Positions 1 to 13,300 of a stretch of 64,000 nucleotides of DNA are shown piece after piece. The position numbers and the translations under genes were made by a program. The stretch is taken from contig SMMW01000650.1 in NCBI GenBank assembly GCA_004794655.1, positions 1,615,501 to 1,679,500 on the forward strand, written 5' to 3'. Under the pieces are notes generated by a model. The model was not told the DNA's origin and did no database searches. It worked only from the letters and a program-made list of their open reading frames with translations. Position 1 is the stretch's first letter. Each line of letters begins with the position of its first letter. Source of the DNA: Marisa cornuarietis. Lineage: Eukaryota > Mollusca > Gastropoda > Architaenioglossa > Ampullariidae.

Positions 1-1351
1 GAGAAACAGCTCTGTGGCAAATACTCTTTAATGACTTTTTTTAAAGGACCTCCAAGAGAAAATGATTTAAGAAGAGACCTGCTTGATGGCGATGGTAGAA
101 TCCAGCCATCGTCTCTGGTGTATGATTTGCAGGGCCTGCGGGTACCTTTCTAGGACTACAGCGAAGGACAGGAGTGGAAGGGGAATTTTTAAGTCAGTAT
201 ATCTCCAGTAAAATGTAGGCTGCGCTGCTTTGTTTGGGTAATAGCCTCATTCCAATGCTGGTGGCATGCACGCTCAATCCAATATCCCTCAAATCCACGC
301 AACTCTTCCTGATACTGCTTCATATCCGGTGGTAGCGTTTGTTCTAAATGCCACCCCCCCCATGGATAACTAATAAACCCTCGTCATGCTTTCCAAAGAA
401 ATGACAAAGATGAGCGTGAACGGTCTTTTTTGACAGTCTCCCCGGCACGTAAACGTGTTATCTTAACGACTTATGGAGGATTTGTATGGTACACATTCAA
501 GTGTACCTAAGCTATTGAGTGCACAAACTCAAGAAATGAATGCTTGAGAATCAAATTTATATTGAGATCGCGTGTGACAGAAGTGCTTGTATCAGACACA
601 ATAAGCTTTGTCTGATTTTTGCATTTTGTCAGACGCGCACTGCGTCTCTGGAGTTTTGGCCAGCTCATTGAGAAAGCCCTTTTTTAGCGTATTAGCTGTC
701 TGTTTATCGCTTAATGCAGCAGACAGAAAGTTTTAGGGGAAACAAAGAGTTCTGTTTACGATTTTCCTTAGTTTGGAATACATCTTTTGTTTCTCGTCTG
801 AGAATACAGACAGCATTAGGGCAAACCTGTGTGCGAAGTGATAAATTTCTGTATATGTATTTTTTATCTGCTTTCTTTTCTGGCATCTTTCTTGAGTTCT
901 CTCCAATGGGAGATGTCTGAGGTGAGCAAACAAGGAACTGAACCTCCAGAAGATTTAGGCGATTCCACAGCATTCGTGAACGAGTTGCCCAGTCTCAGAC
1001 GCAATACTGCTGTTGGGGCATCTGCCATAGCTTATTCTACTTTTGTCTTGGAATGCATCCAGTGAACATTCCGTACCGACGAAACAATCTCTCCCTCCCG
1101 CTCTCTCTCTCTCTCTCTCTTTGGGAGTGAGGGATGTCATATATGAATTCTCCATTCCCACCTTTTTTCAGCATGCAGACAGATTATTTAGAGAATTTTT
1201 TGAAGCACCACAAATACCATTAAAGAACCCATAACTCATCATTGCCATGAGTCTGTTTGAAGCAAGTCCAGATCTAGAACCAGTGTTCATATTTTACATG
1301 CTTTTTGATGTTTTAATTATGGTCCTTACGATTTCTTGCTGCTGTTTTCAG
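1..1351. other. Intron or upstream region of the ADAMTS9-like gene; no exon recognised
   Basis: Nothing here resembles a signal peptide or the early prodomain (for example the HCFYxGxV block) on either strand. A short (CT)n run lies at about 1098-1120. The missing 5' exons are probably upstream of the window. Confidence 0.5.
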
Positions 1352-2003
1352 AGAGGAATTCTGTACGTCAGGGGGGAAAAATATTTCATCGAGCCATTAA
1401 AAAATTCATCGGTATCTTTACCACTTCATCAAAGACCGCATATCATCTACCAACCATCTTCAAAAAACAATACAGTGTCACGCTGTACTTCTACTGGTAA
1501 GTGTGGCGTGCATGTGAATAAAGGATAGGGTCCCTAAACTATGTTCTTTTCGGATTGTCGATCTAATTGTGTGTGTGTGTGTGTGTGTGTTTCTCCCTGC
1601 TCATTCATTTCACCCTTCTCCTCCTTCCTTTTGGTTTACTTTTGTTGTGTGACAGTGTCCTTGTCTTGATTTTAATCAGGTTTATATGAAAGCACTTACT
1701 GATTTTATTTTCAATCTGTCCAGATTATGAACTACAAGCTTTTCGCTTTTCATTTCCCGTAATCTATAAATGTTTACGCATATGTATGTTCTGTGTGCTT
1801 TCTTTTGTTGGCTTGTAAAACAGAAAAGAATAAAATATTTTATAACAAGGCTCGTAATTAATTCTTTTGGGGTTGTTTGTTGTTTTTCAGAAAATTACAA
1901 GCACCATCGATTGAAGCATAGTACGAACGGTAGCGCTAAGAATGCTACCAATTTTATGGACTCTCTACAAAATTCCAATCATCATCATAGTCGCCACAAA
2001 AGA
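1352..2003 (+). CDS. ADAMTS9: ADAMTS9-like gene: C-terminal part of the prodomain and furin site (exons 1-2)
   Basis: Exon 1 (1352-1496) reads [10 protein letters not shown] and then RPHIIYQ, the strand pattern before the last prodomain cysteine in ADAMTS9. That cysteine is present (SRC at the exon end). Exon 1 ends in phase 1 and joins exon 2 at 1891. Exon 2 continues through a His/Asn-rich linker to the basic site RHKR at 1992-2003, a good furin-type R-x-K-R cleavage site. The catalytic domain begins right after it. The acceptor of exon 1 could be at 1351 or, two bases on, at 1353; the exon upstream, which would settle this, was not found. Confidence 0.5.
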
Positions 2004-4824
2004 TCCCCCGGAGTGTCCCGGGAGCACACAGTAGAGACACTCGTGGTTGCAGACAGTGCAATGTTCCAGTATCATGGATCTGATCTGCAGCAGTATGTTT
2101 TAACCCTCATGTCAATAGTAAGTACCAGCAGTTCTCCTCCTGTCATCTTTATTACTGTCTGTTCCTGGGGGCGTAGTAAAGAAGCGCAGGTAAGTCTTTG
2201 CGACACCGAGGAAAGCGTCTTGTCACGAGAATTGTATAGGGGTGCCTACACACTCCGGATGCCGCTTTACCCCGTACTTATTAAGCAGTGGCAAAGATAC
2301 CATGGGGTAAAGATGCATAAAACAGCATCCGTGGGTTCTAGACACTGCTTCATAACTTCACAGATAACGCTTTTACTTAATTTCCGCAGTCTGCCCCATG
2401 GCAATGACTTACTTTCGCTTCATCAATATAGTCTCTTGGCTCGAATAAAGTCTACAAAGACTTTGATTGATAGTTTAGTCTGTAAGAAGAGTTGATCACA
2501 TGCATACTTTCTGTGATGGTGACAACAATCATAAGACATGTTTTATCAAGTTTAATTAATTATCCATAATTTAGGCGAATAATAGCTGTCCTGATTTAGG
2601 ACATAAGGTCATCTGGAAGTAAAGATGAACCAGTGTCCAGTGAAAAAACTACACCCACAAATCTATGAACACAGAAGAAATAAAGACCGCAAATCCCGCG
2701 ACGTCGCAAATGTTAGGCTCATTGATCGAACAATGCCTCATTACCATTTTAGGGAAGCGCTCGCATTGGTTGGTTCCTTCAGTAACGTCAGTAGCTAGAA
2801 TTTAAGTCAATCCATGTGTGCTTTCTTCTAAAATATTACTTAAGATTTTACAACACATCTTTTTAGTGCGATGTTTTATTTGCTTGTCAGCAACTTTGAG
2901 CTTAATTTTATGTTTATCGTAAAGAAACCAATTCTCGGGCCGCGTACAAATCGACCACTTCCTTATTTTTTTGTTGTTTAACCAAGGTCTTTGGTTCCAT
3001 TGTTGGTGTTGAAAGTGCGTATCGTTACTACTGCCCGGGGTAGCGGCGCGTGTTTTGCAGCGGTTACTGCCTCACCCCTCACCCCACCCCACCCCCGCCA
3101 CACCGTGACACAATTAGACTAGATCGTGTTCATTGGGAGGACCAATAACTGCACGTGTAGCCGTGCACTGCCATTGCACCCACCATTACCATCGTTTCCT
3201 TGACCTTTGTCCCCTTCACGCTCACGACGCCACCACTATCGCTCAACCTCTTTCCTCGTCTTCATCATCCGCGTGTGCACCACCTTGCTCCTGCTGCAAG
3301 GAACTTTTGCAATGTATTTACTCTCTGGTGAAATTTCAGTTCTGGATAAAGAGGCCAAACATTAGATCGGGTAACATAAACATTGAGGTCGGGGTGGGGT
3401 GAGGTGGCGGTGAGGGGTGTTGGGTGAGATGCTTTTACGACAGAATACAGGAGTGAGATGGGCGGTAGGTGTAAGACTGGAAGCTCGTACAGCCTTTTCC
3501 CGTCTGCTTACATTCCTGATAGACGGGGGCGTGTCCCTATGGAGACCAAGCTTTGGCTAAGCAGAACTTCAGTGTTTGCAATCTTACGAAACCTTCAGGC
3601 ACCAGAAGCGTAAGCAATCCCGTGAAACCTTAGGCCTCACTCTGCCAAAGAAACAACATTTGGGTTAGCAAGTGAAATGGGTAGGAAAGGTGGAGGTTGT
3701 ACGGAAGCAAAAACGTGCAGTTAAAACAAAATTACTGAAGAAGAAGCAAAGCTGCACGTATTTAGCAGTCCGTTAAGTTCTCAGCGGCGTTGTAGTGGGC
3801 GACTGTCAAAAATGCGCTAACACCAGCAACAGCTTTAAACTATATTTATACGCTGATGAGAAAAGATCGACTGTGCTGATAATCTGATCGCTGGCCTAAA
3901 GCGCGTGCTACACTTACATTAAAAGCCGTGGGCTACATTCAGCAAGGCCATATGCATCTCGAGCAGAGTGGTGCGCTGCGCAAATGAGGAAGTGGTCAGC
4001 CTGCTCACAGCAGCAGCTCAAATGCTCAAGTATATTTAGCGCTCGCTGCCCCCAGCCTGTCATCCAAACAGTTATAAATGGAAGTCGTTCCTCTCTCACA
4101 CACCCACCACGACAACAAGCACAGACGCCAAGAAGACGCTGGAAACATGAGAGTGCGCAAACACCGGAAGTTCACAGAAAAAAAACCGCTGGCTACATAT
4201 GAACTCCTGGCCCTTTCATCTAAGAAAAGTTTGGTCCTGCATCTCGCAGAAGTGGTAAGGCTCGCACGTGATGCTGTTCGGTGGCGTCAGTGACACGACG
4301 TCAGATTGCTGCCTATTACGTCACTACCTCGCCTGCTTCACGCGCGTGTTTGTAGTCGCGCGCATCTAGACGAGACTTGAGAAAGAAGGAAAGAGTGAGT
4401 ACAGGGTGGGAGGGTCTCAGATGTTGTCTTTGTCCCAGATAACGTTACGAGCATTTGTGGTCGACGAGTCTTAAAGCCTTGAGGCTAACGGTGGTAGTGA
4501 CTGACGTACGTTTAAAATACAAAGACAGGAAACAGACCGCCTTTTAGTTAAATACCTGTTTTGCTTATGGGAGGAGGAGATACTAAGGGAGGGCGAGAGA
4601 AAGAGAGGAAGTAAAACTTATTATTACCAGAAATATGTCCCAAAATAGTCAGTCTTCAAAATATATTCCGCATATTCAGCTCTTCTGGTTGAAACTGATC
4701 TGTTGGCATTTCTATTTCTGACAGTTGTGAATTTTTCTATGCGCACTTTCTGGACGGGTATGTCGACGTGTGTGGGTGGGCGACAGAGTGTGTGTGTGAG
4801 AGAGAGAGAAAAAAAATGTGTGTG

Positions 4825-4882
<58 letters not shown>

Positions 4883-7303
4883 ACTGACTAATTCTTAATC
4901 ACTTTTTTATGGAACTCGTCCTATTGTGATGAAGGCCTTATTTGACTGTAGGTATCAGACACCGCATTTATATATATAATTATATAGTACAATTTCGTCT
5001 ATATTAAGAAATGCTTATTACATGTATATGTTGCTTGCTGAGCTTTCTTCTTCTACTACTGCAAGCATGACTGCTACTACTACTGTAGCTCTTTCTGCCC
5101 TATTCCTCCCTACCTTTATTTCTATACCCCACTCTCCCATCCACCCTTTGTCTCTGTCTCTTGTACGTTTGGTCTAATTACCATACTCCGGGGAGGTGTT
5201 GCTAAACCAATGTGTACATCACCTGACAATCGTGCCCGTATGGGACTCAATTACAAGTGTTTCGCATGCGCGATGCGTCGTCGTCGTAGCCAGCAAGGCG
5301 TCGTGTAACCGTTAAGGGGGGATCACTGCGGTCGGGCGATCGGGGACGGGGAAATGAGTGGCAAGGTGGGCTCTTTGGTACGACAAGCAGATTACATCGT
5401 TTATCACGCATGCAGCAAGTCTTCTTCCAAGGTTTATTCGTAGAGAATCGCCTTTAAAAAAAACGCAAAGTAAAAAAAAAACAAAAAAACAACAGAGTAT
5501 AGTCCCTTGTAAACTCAATAAGCTGGCTGCCTCACGCCAGACGATTACGAAAGGAAGAAGGGGTAATGAGTACACCCCGGTACGCATAGCTGTTGTCGGG
5601 ATTAGCGCTCAATCTAACATGTAAGCAGTGCGCCTCTTGTCCTCGCCGGTGCAAGGTATATTTATAGAAGCAACAGTTACTGCCAAAGCTCGGTGATGGT
5701 AAAATCACCTTTGAATCCACTGTACGTGCTAGAGGCCAATGCATGTGTATCCCTTTCGTGTGTGTGTGTGTGTGTGTGTTCCATGCACAGCAGCAAGAAA
5801 AGAGGTACTGATTGGTTTCTTTAAGGTGAAGGGGTGTGTGAATCGTTGGAGGTGACGACGTGTTTGAACATGATACCAGGAGGGCTTAAACTTCACGGAG
5901 GCCTTAAAGCCATCTCGCAGCTAAGGTGCTTTCTAGAAGATTGGCAATAGATAAAGGGCAACACATCTGGCAGATTTACAGTTCCGCCCTAAAGAAACTA
6001 TCAATAACTAGGAGAGAAAAACTATTATAAAATTTCCAGCAGAGTATACTTACTACCTGTATCAGGCTATGTGGAGAATTTCTAGCTAGGCTTTTCCTCT
6101 ACTGAAAAGAGGGAAAATGACAACCTGCATTTTTTTTAAACGCGTGCTTGGTGCATGTGAAAACATTCATAGCTGAAACAGAGGTGATTTATGTAACGAT
6201 AAATAAATCACATAAATTCTTAAAATAATCTTAAAACAACTAACCCTTAAAATAATTATATTCAGAAATAATGTTACAAGCACATAAAGATCTACTTTTA
6301 TGGTACAAGAGGTTGATCACGTGCGAATTGTTTAGTACTCAACCACGAGGTCAATCAGTGTCCCTTAACAGTTCTGAAACTACACTTGGTATAAGGAGAA
6401 ATCAGCAGCATTATACCCGTCCCATGCGTTCTCTAGCACCTTAGCTTTCTTCAGTTTCATCTCTTTGATTATATCGGCTATAGTTGAAGCTCCTGTGTCT
6501 GAGCTTGCGCGAACTTGTGAAAAGATTATGAAAAGGGAAGAAAAAACAAAAAAAATGTATGAGCAAAGTTTGATTCCCTAAATCAAATCTTGGGAAAACG
6601 TCGATTTCACGGGGTCTTTGTTTTCTAGAGTACTTCAAGTGTAACCAGACTCAAACCTGGGAGGGCGGCAAATACCTCCACGGTTTTCGCTTTACCATCC
6701 CATCTATAGCTGCTGCACCAGAAAATTTACAAGGCGCTACTCATTGTGGATTATCACCCACGTGTAATGTGATTCCTTCACCTGTGGCATGAGGTATTCG
6801 TCGGCTCGTTAATTGCTCACCTGACGAGTCACTTCTCGACACGGGGCTTAGCTCGTGCTCTTTCAGGCGATGACAGAACTTGGCAGGGAACCTTTGTGGT
6901 GTTATTTCGATTCTTCCGGTACATTTATAGAACAGACCTACTTCGCTTCTTTTTCAAAAGTTACACAATTTTCCCTCACTCCCTATCTCTTGTCTCTCTG
7001 TCTCGCACACACACACACACACACATCCACACTCAGAACTGATACTGCAATTTCCTCTGTAGTCGCCCTCTCTTCTTTGTTGTCTCTGAAGCTTCCTCTG
7101 AAGCAGCTTCTTTCGCAGCTTGTTTTCATCTGTTTTCACTTGTCTCTGTCTGGCACGACTGTTTTATTTTGGGGAATGATTCTTTTGTAGTAGAGTTTTT
7201 ACTCCATTTCACATCATCACCACCTGTTGCCACGTCAGCTTCTTACCCTCGAGGGGTATGCATCCAGGCAATTTTCCAACGTTTCTTCCTGTCTGTTTCG
7301 CAA

Positions 7304-7364
<61 letters not shown>

Positions 7365-10300
7365 CGACGACGACGCAAGGTTTTTGAGATAACTCCGTTT
7401 TCGTTCTACTGACTTTCTCCTTCAACACCACGCCGCCCCAAACACCGATGTTCTTATTAGCTTACATCTTTCCAGAATCTCTGTACATATAACCCTTGAA
7501 GGTATTCAAGAGTTTGGAATTTTTTTCCCCTTTTAAAATGTCCGTCTTCACGTGGCTAGGCAGTAGCGAATGTACGCATACGCATGCAAATGTCCAAGTT
7601 ATGAGTGTGAGTGTGCGTGTGCGAGTAAAGAAATAAAATGTGTGTTCTTTCTACATTACTCAAACATTCTTTATTTCTCTCTTTCTCGCTGCAGGTCGGA
7701 AATATATACAGACACCCGTCTATAAATAATTATATCAATGTTGTTGTTGTCAAATTCATCATGTTTCAAACAAAGCAGGTAAGTGTATATTTTATTTACT
7801 TAAAAGTCAGATACTGTAAATTGCATTCATTCAATTGCATGCTTTTTCAATCTGAGCTGGGTGAAAGGGAACATCATGTACTTGTATACAAGTCTGTGGG
7901 AGCGTTATTGGAAAGACTAAAAGTTATATAATTTGTACCATTACCTGTAGTCACTAGTCCAAGACAACGTAAGTGAGCGAATACGCTTCACATTTGTAAT
8001 CGTTGTGTTTGAAATGTTTTGCTTTTTCACACTCACAAAGTAATATTTGTTTGTGATGTAACGTGAAAGTTTTCAGCAAACCCATGAACAAAGAATGTAA
8101 AATACATCCTCGTATTTTTCAGGACATGCCTTTTAATGTATCATATGATGCTACTGGAAGTCTACGGGAGTTCTGCCTGTGGCAGCATAGTATTCTTGAT
8201 CATAACAGTGACGAGCACCATGATACCGCCATTTTGATCACCAGGTAAGTATCCCAGTGATTAACAGGAACGGCGGAACGATACCTTCGAAAGGTAGTTA
8301 ATTGCCCCGGATCGTCATAGGATGAGTATGAGTAAATATTTAAATAATTAAATACTCGTATGAATAAATAGCACGGACCATTTAACTACAGGTCAAACAT
8401 TTGCAGTGAATGATTTAATGTAAAATGTAAAATTGTAGCAGCTACCAGAGAAATGTGAAAAATAGACTTTTATCCAGTTTTGAAGAGGATATGATTTACA
8501 TGCTGAACCGGTTTCTGTTCGCATGCACCCCAAAACGGTTGTATTGCGCATGCGCACTTCTTTTTTTTTAACACTCGGAAACCAAGCTTTCACGACGGCG
8601 GACGATGAATGAAAGAGCATAGACAGCAGCAAAAATCACTTCAGTCACTTCAAGTGATTTTTCACGCAAGAAAATTGGATACCGAGAGGAAAATATTTTG
8701 TAAAGAACAATTTATTTTCTCAATCTGCACATTTCTTAACAAAGTCATGTGACAGCATAACTGAATAAAAATTTATTTCGACGATGCAGTATTAAGGACG
8801 TCATCTCACCTTATCAGAGCTGATCTCACCCAGACTTGACGTCGCCTCAAGCAGTGCCATGAGTAACCATGGTAATAAACGTGTGAAAAATGCCATGATC
8901 ACCGGTGTTCATCAACTTTTCGCTATAATTGTTCATAATCTTGGTATCAGGGGCGTCACGGCTTAATTAATCCGATTTTCAAGCCATTTTTTGTCAGTAG
9001 GTCGCAGCTTAAGCACTTTACAAAAGTATAAGCAATTCTCAGGTTTTATCAAAACGTTGAGTTTAAATATCTATTATATTTTTTCTTTCTTTATAATCGA
9101 GTAAAATTTCAAAGATAAAATGGTTCATATGGCTTGAGCTCTTAGATGCAAATTTGTTTGCAACATTTTGAACGAGATTCTAGTAAGTTGTGATAAAACT
9201 GTTGTTGAAATAGAGGGTACATATTCCATGTCTAGAAAAGGTCAATGTTACAGTTTTACAAGAGGCCTGCCTGAGTTACTCAAAATACAAGAAATCTTGC
9301 TTGTTTCAGAGAAAATATATGCAGAGAACTTGGAAAATGTGATACTCTCGGTGAGTTTATGTTCAGAAGACAAGAAATGACTAATATGCTGCTCACTTTT
9401 TGTGTGTTTGTCTGCTTGTCTGCCCGCCTGCCTTCCTGTCTTTCTCACCGGTCCCTTTTCGTGTGATCAATCTTATCGCTGTTTGCCTTCTTGCCCATCT
9501 ATTGATTATCCGTGTTTAAGTTTCAAAAGAGTTTGTTTCTCTGACAAACCTGTATTTACTGAATTACTCTTATGTTCAGGCCTAGCAGAGCTGGGCACTA
9601 TCTGTGATCCCCTTAGGAGCTGCTCCATCATTGAAGACAACGGACTCAGTTCCGCCTTCACCATTGCTCACGAGTTAGGACACGTGTAAGTAATTCGAAG
9701 TCGATTAACTGCCTCCAGTCACATGTAATTTCCGCGCATTCGTGTGTGTGTGTGTGTGCGTGCGTGAGAGATAGAGAATGAGTACTCTAATGAGTGATCG
9801 GAGGAGAGATATTAGATGTGCTTGCTTGTACATGTTACACGGAGAGGAGAGAAAAGGGAAGAAGGGAACAGTGATCAAATTCACCGCCTTCGTTGAAAGA
9901 GAGGCGGAGAGAAGAAAAAGTTGGCGGAAGGAGGAGAAAGCCTTTGTTATCGGAATCAACATTGACAAAGTTACAAGTCCATTCTGCGTTATCGTCCTTA
10001 CATCTCGCATTTCTCATATTAAAGAATTTGGCCGTCAAACACACTTGTGGTTAATCCTTGTGTGTAACTTTAAGTGTAAATGTTTGACACCCATTCCCAT
10101 TTGCTGTCAAACCATTGCTCACCGCCTGCCCTTGCCTGTTCCACAGCTTCAACTTGCCTCACGACGACGATGCCCAGTGCAAAGACGTCAACAGTATATC
10201 CGGGCGTGGCGGACGACGTTACCACGTGATGGCGCCTATGCTGGACGCCAACTCCAGTCCGTGGGATTGGTCTCCGTGCAGCGCGCACCTGATGACGGAA

Positions 10301-13300
10301 TTCATTGAGTAGGTAGCTGAAGTCGGTTGCCAGTCCTCCTGGCTTGCTTGTTTGGCTTCATGCTTGCGCGCGTGATGTTTTGTCTTTGCTCTTCTGGTTC
10401 TTGTAGGATGTAGGGTAGTTTTTTGCCAGGTAGAGGCGAAAAGCTACAGTAAAAGAGCTGTGGAAGGTGACGAATTATTTTCCATGCGCGCGGACGTATG
10501 GTGACGACGTATGGGTGCAGTGCCCAAAATTCTATTCAGTGTCACATCGAAATGGCCCTGTTCCTTCGCTCGCTCTTCTTCTGTCTTTATCTGTGTTCCT
10601 TCTCCCTTCCTTCCTTCGACATATCACAGTCTAAAATACTCGTTATCTAAAGCTTTAGATTCAATAGAATCTTCCAGGCCTCCCACCCCGCTGTTGTAAT
10701 AGTTATTCTTTTATCAACTCCTGCATTAAAACACTGTTCTTCAGACTATTTCTGGCCGTCATGGGGCAAAACGATCAGGCGCTTGTCACCAAGACAGTAA
10801 AGATTGTGGGCTGTGGGCTAAGATTTTGCTTCAGGCACTTCTTGAATGTGACACCTATTTACTGGGCTAGACTAGTTCGTTTTCATAGTTTTAGTTTAGT
10901 TGCTGATTCAGCGCAAAATAGCAACAACCATCCAACCTAACTATTCTTCTTCTGATGGACTTTGTTTCTCCCTACTGATCCACTGAATATTCACAGTCTA
11001 TGAATGTTAGCAAGGCCTGAACCTGCAGTTTTACTGATTTTTTTTTTAGCTCCGAGCAGCTAAAACTAACAAGGCGATGACAGGTGTAGGTTAAATGTCA
11101 CACGACTGACTTGCGTTGTTAACTGATCGGCTGTGACGAATGCACGTGCGCAAAGGCGTTTACCCGAAATCTGGAATGAAACCACATGTTTTCCCCTTCT
11201 CTTGCTTCCATTGTCCAAGCTTTAATTACAGATCTGTCAGACTGTAAAAATATTTTATATTTAGATTTCAGCTTGTAAAAACAATTTATTACAGATCTTT
11301 CAGCCTGTAAAAAAATGCGTTTTTTTCAAATCCTATACGATTTCCACACCTCTGAGTGAACTACCTGCCTCGAGATACGAGCTGCAATGCACATTGTCAG
11401 TTTCTCTCTCCACACACACACACACACACACGCAAGAGAGAGAGAGAGACATCATGGTGAGGATATGCTGTTCACCCAAATATTTAGAAATAGTTTATTG
11501 TACTATAAGCCCATCCGTTTTAAAACAAGTCGGCGCTCTTGCAGACCTTCACAGAGACGAAAACGCACGAGAATGGTCAATGTCTCATTGGTTAAGTTGA
11601 ATGGCAATGATGATTAAAAAAGAGAGAGAGATAGACAGTCTGACAACGTCATCCCGAATCGATCGAAAGTTTTATTCAATTTTTCTCCTTACCATCATTT
11701 TAGCGAAATTTCCCATTTAGACGAAATTAAAACCGCACTTATGTTGGGACTGATTAAACATGTTATTTCTGATATCATTTCGTTCAACATAAAGCCAAAC
11801 TGTCTGCGTCCGGCTTTAGACGAACGACAAACCCTTCAAAATGTACTGTATAAATACTAATGCCGAGTGCAAACAGACCTCGCACAAATTTGGTGTTTTG
11901 TGCAGTGCAGGTCTAGCGGAATGCTTGCGAGATGCAGTCAAAGTGAACACGTTGAGCAGCATGGTCAAGTCGTATACCAGGCCAGGCTGGCTGTACAACG
12001 CTGACCGCCAGTGCCATTATATCTTTGGCGAGGGCTATGGGCTGTGCCCATACATGGTGAGTTTTCTCTAAACACCACCGCGTGTTGAGTGTTGTTTTTG
12101 AAAACAGTTTAAGCAGGATCAGGAATGTTGCTTTTTACACACTTAAGCAAAACAAAGGAAACAGTAGAGATTAGAAAAACGAACACTAAATGGTGTCGTT
12201 TCAGAACGTTTTCACGCCACTTACGTTTCTTGATATCTAGGCAGAACTGAGACGTAAAATTGTAATTTGACTACCCCCTTCAAAACGTCGAATAAAAGTT
12301 TGGCTGGAACAGTTGTTTAATTTGTTTAATCGAATTGTTTTTACCATATTAAATCATTTTAATTACCTATTATAGAGAGTGACCTTTGTCTTGTGTTCTC
12401 GCGTTCACCTGTCTGTCCACGCGTGCGCTCACGCAGAATTACCCAGCTTGCGGGCGACTTTGGTGCACCAACAAGACCGACTCCCCGGGATCAGGGTGCC
12501 GGACACAACACATGCCCTGGGCAGATGGCACGCAATGTGGAAATCAGAAGGTAACTCAAATTATCTCTCATTTACGTAAGTTACAGTTAACAAAAGTTTT
12601 CTTAACTTTCGTCCCCGGTGGCGCATGAGCAGACCCTTGTCACCATGGAACTAATGTTAGAGGTCATGGGTTCAGATTTCGTGTTTTTTTTTTCGGGAAA
12701 TGTAGTTCCCGTTGACAGGTCAGTTGTGAAACACTAAATACTCCTTACTTCAGGACGAGGGTGGTGTGGCCATCCCATGGCGTAGGAAACGATGTTAACG
12801 ACCAATTCCTAGATCCCTCGTCGTTCTTTTCGTTAGTATTTTTAATGACGGTTATTGTAACGCTCGAATAGCAAAGAGCCCGAAGAGAGATTGATGTAAC
12901 GCAGTATAACATGAAATATTCGCTTGCTGAACTAGTCATAATCAGCCATAGATTCAAGGGAGGTAATGGTATTTCGTCAGCAAAACAAAAAGTGGTTTAC
13001 CCGTGCCGGCATATTGCAACTCCTCTAAACGGTACATGTACAATCGTCATGATTTAAGACATTCACAGTTTAAATTATTTATTTAAAAAATCTCATAGAT
13101 TACCGACACAGTAGCAGAAAAGGTATTGCAGCAAGTTGTGTTTATACACGACAGTTCTCTGAAATCAGCCTCTAGTTTTTATTATTTAAATCTTTGGAAA
13201 CTTCCTTTTATGCACTTGTCAAGGGAGTTCCACAACACTGGTCAACTTAAAACATGCCATCTACCACAAACTCAAATATTTCAACTACTTTCCTGTTTGC

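Larger units (their letters stand above)
2118..7694 (+). other. Long intron 2 (5.6 kb) of the ADAMTS9-like gene
   Basis: GT-AG intron between the first and second parts of the catalytic domain. It holds several microsatellites (4788-4885, 5760-5779, 7009-7024, 7314-7374) and no open frame with recognisable homology. Confidence 0.5.

Noticed and set aside
829..1065. Possible signal-peptide-like frame upstream of exon 1
   Set aside because: Hydrophobic stretch by chance in T-rich DNA; it does not lead into the prodomain pattern and has no convincing donor.
1770..1890. Upstream part of the open frame that includes exon 2
   Set aside because: It is intron sequence: the acceptor at 1890 and phase agreement with exon 1 place the exon start at 1891.
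7169..7431. Poly-Met and poly-Ile open frames
   Set aside because: Translation of an (ATG)n microsatellite.
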